64,000 bases of DNA from Maribacter_C sp047345145 (GTDB taxonomy: Bacteria; Bacteroidota; Bacteroidia; Flavobacteriales; Flavobacteriaceae). Where the stretch lies: NCBI RefSeq assembly GCF_047345145.1, contig NZ_JBLFER010000001.1, positions 372,001-436,000 on the forward strand, given 5' to 3'. The notes beneath the pieces were generated by a model. The model saw only the letters and a list, made by a program, of their open reading frames with translations, was not told the DNA's origin and searched no databases. Position numbers and translations under genes: made by a program. Below are positions 1-8,537 of this stretch, piece by piece. Every line of letters begins with the position of its first letter. Position 1 is the first letter of the stretch.

Positions 1-787
1 ACCTAACGGTGCTCTTAAGTACAACTCTGTGAAGTAATTTCGGAAAAAATCGAAGATATACTCCAATTTTTTCTCTTCTAGCTATATAGGTTTCAAATTT
101 TTCCTTTTCAATAGCACGAATCATTTTCTTTGCAAAAACTGCAACGGGTAAACCGTTTTGGGTAGCTGTGTCTTGTAAGTTTTGAGAACTACCATCTGCT
201 ATAAGTGCATTCTTGGCTACATTCGTGTTCACGAAGCCAGGGCAGACTAAAGTAACAGAAATACCATCCTTCTCATGTTCCATACGGAGCACATCAAAAA
301 AGCCGTGAAGCGCGTGTTTGGCACCGCAATAACCAGAACGGTAAGGACTGCCGAATTTTCCCATAAGGCTTGTTACAGTTACAAAATGTCCTTTTTGATT
401 GTTGATGAAATAGGGTAGTAGGGCTTTGGTTAATGCTACAGTTCCTAGATAATTAACTTCAATCAATTTTTTATAAACATTGAAATCTGTTTCGGCAATT
501 AGCGAGCGTTGACTGATACCGGCATTATTGATGAGTATATCTATACTACCGAATGCATGAATAGCTTTTTCGATGTAGTCTGGCATTGTATCAAATTGAG
601 CTAAATCAACAGCAATTATTTGAATTTCATTTTTACGGGTGCAATTGTTTCTAACGCGTTGAAGTTCGTTTTCATTTCTAGACGAAATGATGAGATTACA
701 GTTTTTCTTATCTAATGCATAAGTAAGGGCTTCACCTATTCCTGATGATGCTCCTGTAATCCATATTGTTTTGCCATCTATCTTCAT
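1..787 (-). CDS. SDR family NAD(P)-dependent oxidoreductase (C-terminus beyond window)
   Basis: The reading frame opens at the ATG at 787-785 and stays open to base 1, about 262 codons, so only the extreme C-terminus is missing. I see the short-chain dehydrogenase hallmarks: the nucleotide-binding TGASSGIG near residue 11, an NNAG motif, and the catalytic Tyr-x-x-x-Lys as YCGAK preceded by a Ser-containing strand. The family is cytosolic and reduces or oxidises carbonyl/alcohol substrates with NAD(P). The substrate cannot be read from the sequence; the closest named group I would guess is DHRS7-like. It is divergent from menC, with a 48-bp gap that must hold both promoters. Confidence 0.9.
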   Translation of the reverse strand, partial: MKIDGKTIWITGASSGIGEALTYALDKKNCNLIISSRNENELQRVRNNCTRKNEIQIIAVDLAQFDTMPDYIEKAIHAFGSIDILINNAGISQRSLIAETDFNVYKKLIEVNYLGTVALTKALLPYFINNQKGHFVTVTSLMGKFGSPYRSGYCGAKHALHGFFDVLRMEHEKDGISVTLVCPGFVNTNVAKNALIADGSSQNLQDTATQNGLPVAVFAKKMIRAIEKEKFETYIARREKIGVYLRFFPKLLHRVVLKSTVR

Positions 788-835
788 TTGCTTTTGATTT
801 AAGAGCTAAAATATAGCTAAATTTGAAGGTAGCGA

Positions 836-1888
836 ATGAATGCATCTTATCAAAAATATATACTTGATTTTAAACGCCCCAGCGGAACTTCACGCGGTGT
901 GCTTACCCAAAAAGAGACTTGGTTTTTAGTACTTGAAGAGAACGGTAAGTATGGTATTGGAGAATGTGGACTTTTAAAAGGCCTAAGTTTTGATGATACT
1001 CCGAATTATGAAGAAAAATTACAATGGACTTGCGATAACATTTCTATTGGAAAAAATAAACTTTGGGATCAATTAAAAGATTTTCCTAGTATTCAATTTG
1101 GCGTTGAGCAAGCTTTTTTATCCTTAGCATCGAAAAACCCATTTGAACTATTTCCTTCGGATTTTACTGCAAAAGAAGAACCAATCTCCATTAACGGATT
1201 AATCTGGATGGGTAATGAATCCTTCATGCATGAACAAATACAACAAAAATTACAGGAAGGTTTCCGATGTATCAAAATGAAGATTGGAGCAATCAATTTT
1301 GATACCGAAATTGAGATGATAGCATCCATTCGAAGAAAATATACTAAAGATCAAATTGAATTACGGGTTGATGCCAATGGAGCATTTTCCATTAATGAGG
1401 CTTTAACTAAACTAAGTATTCTTTCGGAATTTGAGTTGCATTCTATTGAGCAGCCCATAAGACAAGATAACATCCTAGTAATGAAGCGACTTTGCGCTCA
1501 AACGCCTTTAGATATTGCTTTAGATGAAGAGCTTATTGGTATTTCAGATATAAATAAAAAAGAAGAATTACTACTAACAATTCGGCCACAATACATCATT
1601 TTAAAACCAAGCCTTATTGGTGGTTTTAAAGGAAGTTTAGAATGGATTCGCTTGGCTGAAAAATATAATATAGGCTGGTGGGTAACAAGTGCTTTGGAAA
1701 GTAATATTGGTCTTAACGCAATTGCACAATGGACGTATACCTTGAAAAATAAAATGCCTCAGGGCCTAGGTACAGGTGGCCTGTATACCAATAATCTTGA
1801 AAGCCCTTTGACAGTTGCGGCAGGAAGGCTATATTACGATTTGAATAAGCAATGGAATAAAAATTTAATTAAAGAATTATGTTTATAG
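836..1888 (+). CDS. menC: o-succinylbenzoate synthase (enolase superfamily)
   Basis: It dehydrates SHCHC to o-succinylbenzoate in menaquinone synthesis, in the cytosol. The 350-residue length is usual for MenC. Enolase-superfamily residues are visible in order: Lys147-x-Lys149 (KMK), metal ligands Asp179 (RVDANG), Glu205 (SIEQPI) and Asp230 (LDEEL), then Lys257 (ILKPS). The ATG at 836 follows a short gap after the divergent SDR gene and there is no better downstream start. The last 10 bases overlap the next gene, and menE lies two genes on, so this is a menaquinone operon. Dipeptide epimerase is the other enolase-superfamily option, but the menE neighbour argues for MenC. Confidence 0.92.
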   Translation: MNASYQKYILDFKRPSGTSRGVLTQKETWFLVLEENGKYGIGECGLLKGLSFDDTPNYEEKLQWTCDNISIGKNKLWDQLKDFPSIQFGVEQAFLSLASKNPFELFPSDFTAKEEPISINGLIWMGNESFMHEQIQQKLQEGFRCIKMKIGAINFDTEIEMIASIRRKYTKDQIELRVDANGAFSINEALTKLSILSEFELHSIEQPIRQDNILVMKRLCAQTPLDIALDEELIGISDINKKEELLLTIRPQYIILKPSLIGGFKGSLEWIRLAEKYNIGWWVTSALESNIGLNAIAQWTYTLKNKMPQGLGTGGLYTNNLESPLTVAAGRLYYDLNKQWNKNLIKELCL

Positions 1889-2889
1889 AACAGGCCTACA
1901 AGAGTTTAAATGAAGGTTGGCGTTATATTTTAGGAATTTTAGTCGTCTTTATTGGCTGGCAAGTATTTGGTGGAATACCGCTAATTGCTGCCGTATTCTC
2001 AAAATCAAACTCTTTAAATGAACTAGCGGGTGGAGATTTGGGAGTCATGGCTAGTCTTCTCGGTTCAAATATATTTTTATTTCTAATGTTATTGACCTTT
2101 GCTATCGGTCTTGCATGTTTATTTTTTTGGACTAAGGTTGTTCATCAACAACCCATTAAAGAATTAACCACTTCTCGAAAAAAAGTAGATTGGAATCGTA
2201 TCTTTTTTGCATTCATTCTTTGGGCAATTGTTTCCATTGTTTTTATCATTATTGATATTAAAATGTCACCTGAAGATTATGTGCTTAATTTTAAACTAAA
2301 GCCCTTTCTGATTCTTGCTGCGATATCAATTGTTATGATTCCAATTCAAACTAGTATGGAGGAATATTTTCTTCGCGGGTATATGATGCAAGGAATAGGT
2401 ATAATTGCGAAGAACAAATGGTTGCCTTTGATATTTACGTCAACGCTTTTTGGTTTGATGCATATTCTTAATCCTGAAGTAGAGAAATTAGGGTATGGGA
2501 TTATGGTTTTTTATATAGGAACGGGTTTCTTTTTGGGAATATTAACCTTAATGGACGAAGGCCTTGAGCTTGCTTTGGGTTTTCACGCGGCGAACAATCT
2601 TACTGCTGCGCTTTTAGTTACTGCGGATTGGACAGCCTTTCAAACAGATTCTGTCTATCGAGACGTTTCAGACCCTGTCTTAGGTTGGGATGTTTTAGTA
2701 CCTGTACTTATTATCTATCCTATTATCTTATTTGTTTTTTCAAAAAAATACAAATGGACTGATTGGAAGGAACGTCTAACAGGAAAACTTATTGAACCTT
2801 TAAAGGAAGCTCAAGCAACTAGAACAGAAACATCTGACTCATTAATTGAACACGATTATCCAAAATCGAATTCTGATGACCATCGGTGA
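1879..2889 (+). CDS. CPBP family intramembrane glutamic endopeptidase
   Basis: This is an integral membrane protein of 336 residues with about eight hydrophobic segments. The three CPBP/Abi (Rce1-like) motifs are present: EExxxR at residues 161-166 (EEYFLR), FxxxH at 191-195 (FGLMH) and HxxxN at 236-240 (HAANN). The catalytic Glu pair and His are therefore intact, so it is probably an active intramembrane protease; the substrate is unknown. It starts inside the end of menC and its end overlaps menE by 14 bases, so it is translationally coupled to both menaquinone genes. The C-terminal 35 residues are polar and probably cytosolic. Confidence 0.9.
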   Translation: MFIEQAYKSLNEGWRYILGILVVFIGWQVFGGIPLIAAVFSKSNSLNELAGGDLGVMASLLGSNIFLFLMLLTFAIGLACLFFWTKVVHQQPIKELTTSRKKVDWNRIFFAFILWAIVSIVFIIIDIKMSPEDYVLNFKLKPFLILAAISIVMIPIQTSMEEYFLRGYMMQGIGIIAKNKWLPLIFTSTLFGLMHILNPEVEKLGYGIMVFYIGTGFFLGILTLMDEGLELALGFHAANNLTAALLVTADWTAFQTDSVYRDVSDPVLGWDVLVPVLIIYPIILFVFSKKYKWTDWKERLTGKLIEPLKEAQATRTETSDSLIEHDYPKSNSDDHR

Positions 2890-3961
2890 CTATAAGATCC
2901 ACACAAAATTTAAATTAAACGGTGTTTCATACTCCAAATCTGAATTAAAAGATTTAGGCTATGACCTAGTTAAAGAGGGAAGTCTTTATGAAACAGCAAT
3001 CGGAGAGTTTTTATCTGAATGGTTAGATGATAAGTCTTTTGTAGAAGTCCAAACTTCGGGTTCTACTGGAAAGCCAAAAACTATTGTTCTGCAAAAGCAG
3101 CAGATGGTCAATTCTGCCCAAGCTACAGGTAGTTACTTTAATTTGAAATCAAGCAATTCAGCACTTTTATGTCTGCCTGCAGAATATATTGCTGGAAAGA
3201 TGATGTTGGTAAGGGCCATGATTTTAGGTTTAGAGCTAGACTATGTCGAACCTTCTTCTAGCCCTTTGCTCAAAGTTTCTAAAAACTATGATTTTGCGGC
3301 TATGGTACCATTACAATTGGAAAATTCCATCAAACAGATAGAAAGAATTCGAACCCTCATCATTGGTGGAGCAGCAATATCAAATTCTTTGAAAGATAAA
3401 TTGCAAACGCAGTCCACTAAGATTTTTGAAACCTATGGTATGACAGAGACCATTACCCATATAGCGGTCAAAAAGGTTAATCATATACCGAATGAAACTG
3501 AGAACTGTTTTAAAGCTTTAGCTAATGTAGTTTTTTCAAAAGACGATAGAGATTGCTTGGTCATATCGGCTTCCAGAGTTTCAAATGCTCCTGTTATTAC
3601 AAATGACATCGTAGACCTGATATCAGAAACCGAATTTGAATGGTTAGGCCGTTATGACAATGTTCTTAATTCAGGAGGCATAAAACTCTTCCCTGAGCAA
3701 ATTGAAGCTAAGCTCGGAAGCCATATTGTGAATCGATTTTTTGTGGTGGGAATTCCCGATGAAAAATTAGGAGAGAAGCTAGTTTTGATAGTTGAGAATG
3801 AAATTGATGCAAGAAGGGTAGTTCAAGAACTTAAGGATAGTCCGTTCTTCAATAATTTTGAAATTCCCAAACAGGTTTATGTGGTTGACAAGTTTGTTCT
3901 TACGGATAATGGTAAAATTCGTAGAGCGGAAACTTTAAAATTAATTGAGAATAAGCAGTGA
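2876..3961 (+). CDS. menE: o-succinylbenzoate-CoA ligase-type AMP-binding enzyme
   Basis: It activates o-succinylbenzoate with ATP and CoA in menaquinone synthesis. ANL-superfamily motifs are visible: the P-loop TSGSTGKPK (60-68), YGMTE (187-191), a GRYDN hinge region followed by SGGIKLFPEQIE, and the C-terminal catalytic Lys in DNGKIRR. At 361 residues it is shorter than proteobacterial MenE (about 450), the compact form common in Bacteroidota, and lacks much of the N-terminal domain. I prefer the ATG at 2876 (MTIGDYK) to an upstream ATG at 2846, which would add ten residues inside the upstream gene. Its position next to menC supports the MenE call over a generic acyl-CoA ligase. Confidence 0.88.
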   Translation: MTIGDYKIHTKFKLNGVSYSKSELKDLGYDLVKEGSLYETAIGEFLSEWLDDKSFVEVQTSGSTGKPKTIVLQKQQMVNSAQATGSYFNLKSSNSALLCLPAEYIAGKMMLVRAMILGLELDYVEPSSSPLLKVSKNYDFAAMVPLQLENSIKQIERIRTLIIGGAAISNSLKDKLQTQSTKIFETYGMTETITHIAVKKVNHIPNETENCFKALANVVFSKDDRDCLVISASRVSNAPVITNDIVDLISETEFEWLGRYDNVLNSGGIKLFPEQIEAKLGSHIVNRFFVVGIPDEKLGEKLVLIVENEIDARRVVQELKDSPFFNNFEIPKQVYVVDKFVLTDNGKIRRAETLKLIENKQ

Positions 3962-3977
3962 AGATTTTTTAGATGAG

Positions 3978-4730
3978 TTAATCTGCCCTAGTTTTTAAGT
4001 AATTTGAAACTTCGTTACCCAAACCTGCCTGATATGAATTATCAGAGGGCGATTTTTTATAGATAGCCTTGTAGAACATTGCAGCTGTGTAAAAAGAACC
4101 TTCTAAGCTCGGATGCACGCCATCTTGATCATATAAATTGATGTCAACTTCCGTATTCTGTTGTATTGAAAGCCAATCTTCACCAACGGGCACCAGTATT
4201 CCTCCTGTTTCTAGTCTTCCATTTTCATAAGTCTGTCGAATGCTAGTGAGCATATCAGGATTGTCTCTATAAGGCCAAGTCATAAACAAGAAGATTTTAG
4301 TGCCTTTTTGCTTTACCATTTCTGCAAAAGATGCCATTGCAACCTGGGTAGAGGGTAATTCATCGGCTGCAATTGAGGTGTTTTCTTGCAGTATAATTGC
4401 ATCCCAAGAACGTTCATTTAACTTGTTTAAGGTCGTTTGATTTTCTAGGTGGTCTTGCAAAGTGAATCCGCCAAATGCCGCATCTTGAATAATTAATTCT
4501 ATATTCAAATTATCATTTTCTCTGAATCTTTTTAGATGAGTGGCAATTCCTTCATTGTAGTAAGTATGACTATTTCCTATAAAAAGTATTTCTTCTTTAT
4601 CTAAAGAGACAGTGTTCTCTTCTTCATTTGATAATTTGCTATTATCATTCTTTTGCGAGCAGCTCAGAAGTATAAATGATAAGAGTAAAACCAGTTTGAA
4701 GTTTCCTAAAAAAAAATATTTCTCATTCAT
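3978..4730 (-). CDS. SGNH/GDSL-type hydrolase lipoprotein
   Basis: This is a secreted lipoprotein of 250 residues: a hydrophobic N-terminus ends in the lipobox LLSC with Cys24. SGNH blocks are present: the nucleophile Ser54 in IGNSH, Gly in AAFGGFT, Asn in LQEN, and the catalytic Asp203-x-x-His206 in DGVHPS. It should be an esterase or carbohydrate deacylase in the periplasm or at the outer membrane; the substrate is unknown. It is convergent with menE (16-bp gap) and divergent from the M24 peptidase gene, with which it shares a 64-bp intergenic region. Confidence 0.87.
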   Translation of the reverse strand: MNEKYFFLGNFKLVLLLSFILLSCSQKNDNSKLSNEEENTVSLDKEEILFIGNSHTYYNEGIATHLKRFRENDNLNIELIIQDAAFGGFTLQDHLENQTTLNKLNERSWDAIILQENTSIAADELPSTQVAMASFAEMVKQKGTKIFLFMTWPYRDNPDMLTSIRQTYENGRLETGGILVPVGEDWLSIQQNTEVDINLYDQDGVHPSLEGSFYTAAMFYKAIYKKSPSDNSYQAGLGNEVSNYLKTRAD

Positions 4731-4794
4731 TTGATTTAAAGATATGATGTATTTTTAAAAGAATTAGTTTTTAACCTCCAACCATTTTCAAATT

Positions 4795-6141
4795 ATGAGA
4801 AATACACTGACTATTTTACTGCTCATTTTTAGCTCATACGGAATTTCTCAGCAGATTCTTCCAGAAATGGAACGCGCTAGAGTAGTAGATGAAATACTTG
4901 CCGACCGTTTTAATAACCTATTGCCAAAATTGATGGATCAGACCGAAATTGATATGTGGATTCTCATTTCAAGAGAATATAACGAAGATCCGGTGTTGCG
5001 AACCATGCTTCCTGCTACTTGGTTAAATGCCAGAAGAAGAACCATTCTTTTGTTTTATAGAGATAAAGCAAAAAATACAATTGAGAAATTGGCAGTTGCA
5101 AGGTATAATGTTGGTGAAAATATTGAATCTGCTTGGGATAAAGAAAAAGAACCCAACCAATGGAAACGTTTGATGCAGTTGATATCAGAAAGAAATCCGA
5201 AGAAAATCGGATTAAACTTTTCAAAAGATCACAATATAGCAGACGGACTTGATAAAACCGATTTTGATGAGTTTATGAAAAATATTCCCAAGAAATTTGA
5301 ATCAAAAATAGTTTCTGCGGAACAGTTAGCTGTTCGATGGATCGAGACCCGTACATCACGCGAAATGGTTATTTATGACCAATTAGTTGATGTAACTCAT
5401 GACATTATTGCGGAAGCTTTTTCTGAAAAAGTGATCACTCCGGGCATAACTACAACATCTGAAGTAGAGTGGTGGATGCGTCAGAAAGTTACTGATATGG
5501 GACTAGAAACTTGGTTTCATCCCACGGTTGATATTCAACGTTCTAGTGAGGAATTAGTGGGGCATTTGTATTCTTTCTCTGGAAGACCTGATGATTTGGT
5601 AATACTACCAGGCGATTTATTGCATTGCGATTTCGGAATTACCTATTTACGATTAAACACCGATTGTCAAGAATTGGCCTATGTACTCAAACCGGAAGAA
5701 ACCAAAGCACCAAAGTTTTTGGTAGATGGGCTAAAAGACGGTAATAGAGTCCAAGATTTCCTTACTGACAATATGATCAAAGGAAAAACAGGAAATGAGA
5801 TTTTGGCAAAAGCGCTTCAAGAAGCAAAATCAGCGGGATTACGCCCCGCAATTTATACGCATCCTTTAGGGATGTATGGACATTCAGCTGGGACAACAAT
5901 TGGTATGTGGGATTCTCAAGGTGGAGTTATGAAAGATGATGGTGAGAATTACCCCCTGAATCCGAATACGGTTTATGCAATTGAATTAAATACCACAATT
6001 ACGATTCCTGAATGGAAGCGAGATATTCGTATCATGTTAGAGGAAGCAGGGTTTTATGGTGAAGGTGGATTTCGATATGTAAATGGTAGACAAACAGAAT
6101 TGTTATTGATTCCCAGAGTAAAAGGGCATCAGGGCAACTAA
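4795..6141 (+). CDS. Secreted M24 family metallopeptidase (Xaa-Pro aminopeptidase-like)
   Basis: This is a 448-residue protein with a cleavable signal peptide (about residues 1-19, ending in GISQ). After a creatinase-like N-terminal domain, the pita-bread metallopeptidase domain carries the likely metal ligands Asp279 (HCDFG), Asp290, His363 (GHSAG), Glu397 (AIELN) and Glu416 or 417 (MLEEAG). Such enzymes remove N-terminal residues preceding proline, here probably in the periplasm. It is followed after 57 bp by the first member of the plug-domain array on the same strand. No terminator is visible between them, so co-transcription is possible but not shown. Confidence 0.87.
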   Translation: MRNTLTILLLIFSSYGISQQILPEMERARVVDEILADRFNNLLPKLMDQTEIDMWILISREYNEDPVLRTMLPATWLNARRRTILLFYRDKAKNTIEKLAVARYNVGENIESAWDKEKEPNQWKRLMQLISERNPKKIGLNFSKDHNIADGLDKTDFDEFMKNIPKKFESKIVSAEQLAVRWIETRTSREMVIYDQLVDVTHDIIAEAFSEKVITPGITTTSEVEWWMRQKVTDMGLETWFHPTVDIQRSSEELVGHLYSFSGRPDDLVILPGDLLHCDFGITYLRLNTDCQELAYVLKPEETKAPKFLVDGLKDGNRVQDFLTDNMIKGKTGNEILAKALQEAKSAGLRPAIYTHPLGMYGHSAGTTIGMWDSQGGVMKDDGENYPLNPNTVYAIELNTTITIPEWKRDIRIMLEEAGFYGEGGFRYVNGRQTELLLIPRVKGHQGN

Positions 6142-6198
6142 AAGCTCATTTGTAATTGTATGCTTTTTAATATAACTTTAAAGGAAACACCGCTAACT

Positions 6199-8424
6199 AT
6201 GAAAAAAATACTTTTAATCTTCGTTTTCTTATTCGCACTTTCGCCGACTTTTTCTCAGGAAACTCAGAATAACAATACCACAATTTGTTGGGATATTTCT
6301 TCCTCTATGGCTGATCGCGATTTAGAAAAGGATCTTTCAGTATTAGAAAAAGTCTTTCAACGAGGTAAAAATCAAGAAGTACAATTATTATTATTTGGTA
6401 TCAATGTAGAAGAAAAAAACTACAGTATCAAAGAAGGTGACTGGACATCTCTTAAAAATGATCTTCAAAATGTTGCGTATGACGGAGGAACAGTTTATGC
6501 GAATCTAAAAGGCAAAATTAAGAATCCGAATGTTTACGTTTTTACTGATGGTCAGAAAACGCTCTCCAAAGATCTTCTGGCATTAAATGGGAAAAGCTTT
6601 TTGGTTAACAGTAGTCCGAGTAGAAATGCTAAGTTTCTTGAACGAACCGCTTTGTTAAACAAAAGCCGTTTGATGGACTTTGCCGCAATGCTTCCGGAAA
6701 ATGTAAAGGCGCTTCAACAAAAAACAGCAAATGAAGTACCACAGCAGAGGCCTCAGATAAAAGGCACGGTTTATATAGACAATAAACCCGCCTCAAGCGC
6801 AAAGGTTACTATCAAAGGAATATCCGATAGTTTTCTAACAGATGCTTCAGGTGCGTTTTCTATTCCCGCTCAAGTAGGTGATACTCTTGTGGTTACTAGC
6901 AGAAAAAGTAAGACGATTAAAATGTTGCCCGTTGAATCGATGACCCATTTAAATGTTTTTATGGCCTCTAACATTGTCGCATTAGATGAAGTTGTGGTCA
7001 TAGAACAGCAATTAGAAGAAGAAGCGAAGGTTATGACAGGCTACCGATTACAAAATCAAAAAGAAATCGGTTACACAGTTTCAACGATTGACGCTGAAGA
7101 TATTTCTGAAGTAACACTTACTGCTGGTGATGCAATTAATACAAAGATTCCAGGTGTAGAAATAAAAGGACAAAATCCTTTAAGCCGAGAAAATGGAGGC
7201 ATTGGAAACACCAGAATAAGAGGCAATGCCAGCATAAATATGAATGTGGATGCTTTGGTTGTTATCGATGGCGTGCCTATGCAAAGAAGCGATACATCTG
7301 GAAGCAATTATGCAAAGACCAGCTTCAATATGGATTACGTCGATCCTTCTAATATTGCAAGTATCACAGTATTAAAAGGCTTGGCAGCAACAAATGCATG
7401 GGGTAGTGAAGGAAGAGGGGGGGTTATTTTAATCACAACCAAAACTGCCCAATCAGGTGGAGGTAAAGGAGGAAAGCCTGTTGATCAAGCCCTCTTGAAA
7501 AATAATGTTTACAACGAATCTCAAGGCGAATTAGCTTCTAGTACGAGTCCAACTCTAAACGCTCTAAATGGAAGTAAATCGTTACAAGATGCTTATGACA
7601 CCTATATGGCTTTAAGGAATTTGAACCAAACCAATATCAAATTCTTTTTAGACGCTTTCAGTTATTTCAAGGATAAGGATAGCCAGATTGCAGGAAAGGT
7701 TATTTCAAATCTATTAGAATGGAATACAGATGATATTGATGTGTTAAGAGTAGTTTCTAAGGCCTTTTCTACTATTGGTGATTATGAAAATGCAGTTCAT
7801 GTCAATGACGAAATTATCGCACTTTCTCCGAATGACGTTAATGCCTATTTTAATAGAGCCTTAGCTAAGAAGGGACAGGAGAAATATCAAGAGTGTTTGA
7901 ATGAATTGATAGCTCTTGATAAAGGAAACACCTATTTTTCTGTAAATGCGTCTGGTATAAAAAAGACTTTGAATCGTGAGATAAAAAATCTCATTTTTGA
8001 ACACAAGAGCGAGCTCAATGTTACTTCGATAGATTCCAAATATTTAAACAACTTAAAATATAAAGTTCGTTTGGTTTTCGAATGGAACACTCCAGCTGAA
8101 GAGTTTGAATTGCAATTTGTAAACCCGCAAAAACGCTTTTTTAATTGGGTACATACCAACTCAGAGATTAAACAACGCATTGAAGACGAATTGAAAAACA
8201 ATTACCGTATTGAGGAGTATGAATTCTATGGTGATGTAGCCGGAGAATGGGTGATTAATGCAAAGTATCTGGGTGAAACTAAAATAGGAGACGAAGCTCC
8301 TTTAGTGTTAAAATGTACAATTTTCACCAATTTTGGATATCCAGAACAATCAAAAGAAGACGTTTTAGTTCATTTTTCTCAAGCCAATGAGAAGAAGAAC
8401 TTAAAGAAGCTTTTTGTGAATTAA
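6199..8424 (+). CDS. Secreted VWA-like / carboxypeptidase-regulatory / TonB-plug-like / TPR / DUF2135-like protein (array member A)
   Basis: This is a 741-residue multidomain secreted protein, the largest of five related genes. Domains in order: signal peptide (1-20); von Willebrand A-like domain (about 28-165) with a MIDAS-like DISSS at 32-36, Thr98 and FTDG at 115-118; carboxypeptidase-regulatory-like beta-sandwich (187-258); ALDEVVV (261-267); a well-preserved TonB-receptor plug (about 279-416) with IRGNASI, VVIDGVP, the VLKG strand and GGVILITT; a helical/TPR-like region (about 470-610); and a C-terminal domain (about 625-735) resembling DUF2135. The 22-strand barrel that normally follows a plug is absent and the protein ends in a soluble domain. 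I chose the ATG at 6199, which begins a clean signal peptide, over 6160. The function is unknown; a periplasmic or surface scaffold that may contact TonB is an inference. Confidence 0.85.
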   Translation: MKKILLIFVFLFALSPTFSQETQNNNTTICWDISSSMADRDLEKDLSVLEKVFQRGKNQEVQLLLFGINVEEKNYSIKEGDWTSLKNDLQNVAYDGGTVYANLKGKIKNPNVYVFTDGQKTLSKDLLALNGKSFLVNSSPSRNAKFLERTALLNKSRLMDFAAMLPENVKALQQKTANEVPQQRPQIKGTVYIDNKPASSAKVTIKGISDSFLTDASGAFSIPAQVGDTLVVTSRKSKTIKMLPVESMTHLNVFMASNIVALDEVVVIEQQLEEEAKVMTGYRLQNQKEIGYTVSTIDAEDISEVTLTAGDAINTKIPGVEIKGQNPLSRENGGIGNTRIRGNASINMNVDALVVIDGVPMQRSDTSGSNYAKTSFNMDYVDPSNIASITVLKGLAATNAWGSEGRGGVILITTKTAQSGGGKGGKPVDQALLKNNVYNESQGELASSTSPTLNALNGSKSLQDAYDTYMALRNLNQTNIKFFLDAFSYFKDKDSQIAGKVISNLLEWNTDDIDVLRVVSKAFSTIGDYENAVHVNDEIIALSPNDVNAYFNRALAKKGQEKYQECLNELIALDKGNTYFSVNASGIKKTLNREIKNLIFEHKSELNVTSIDSKYLNNLKYKVRLVFEWNTPAEEFELQFVNPQKRFFNWVHTNSEIKQRIEDELKNNYRIEEYEFYGDVAGEWVINAKYLGETKIGDEAPLVLKCTIFTNFGYPEQSKEDVLVHFSQANEKKNLKKLFVN

Positions 8425-8537
8425 AGTATATTTTACTGCCTTTAAAATATGTTTTGTTTTGACAAATAGGCTTGACTTAGATGTATTTAACAGTTAAGTT
8501 TTAAGTAAAATTTGTAACTTTAAGTAAAACTGAGGCT

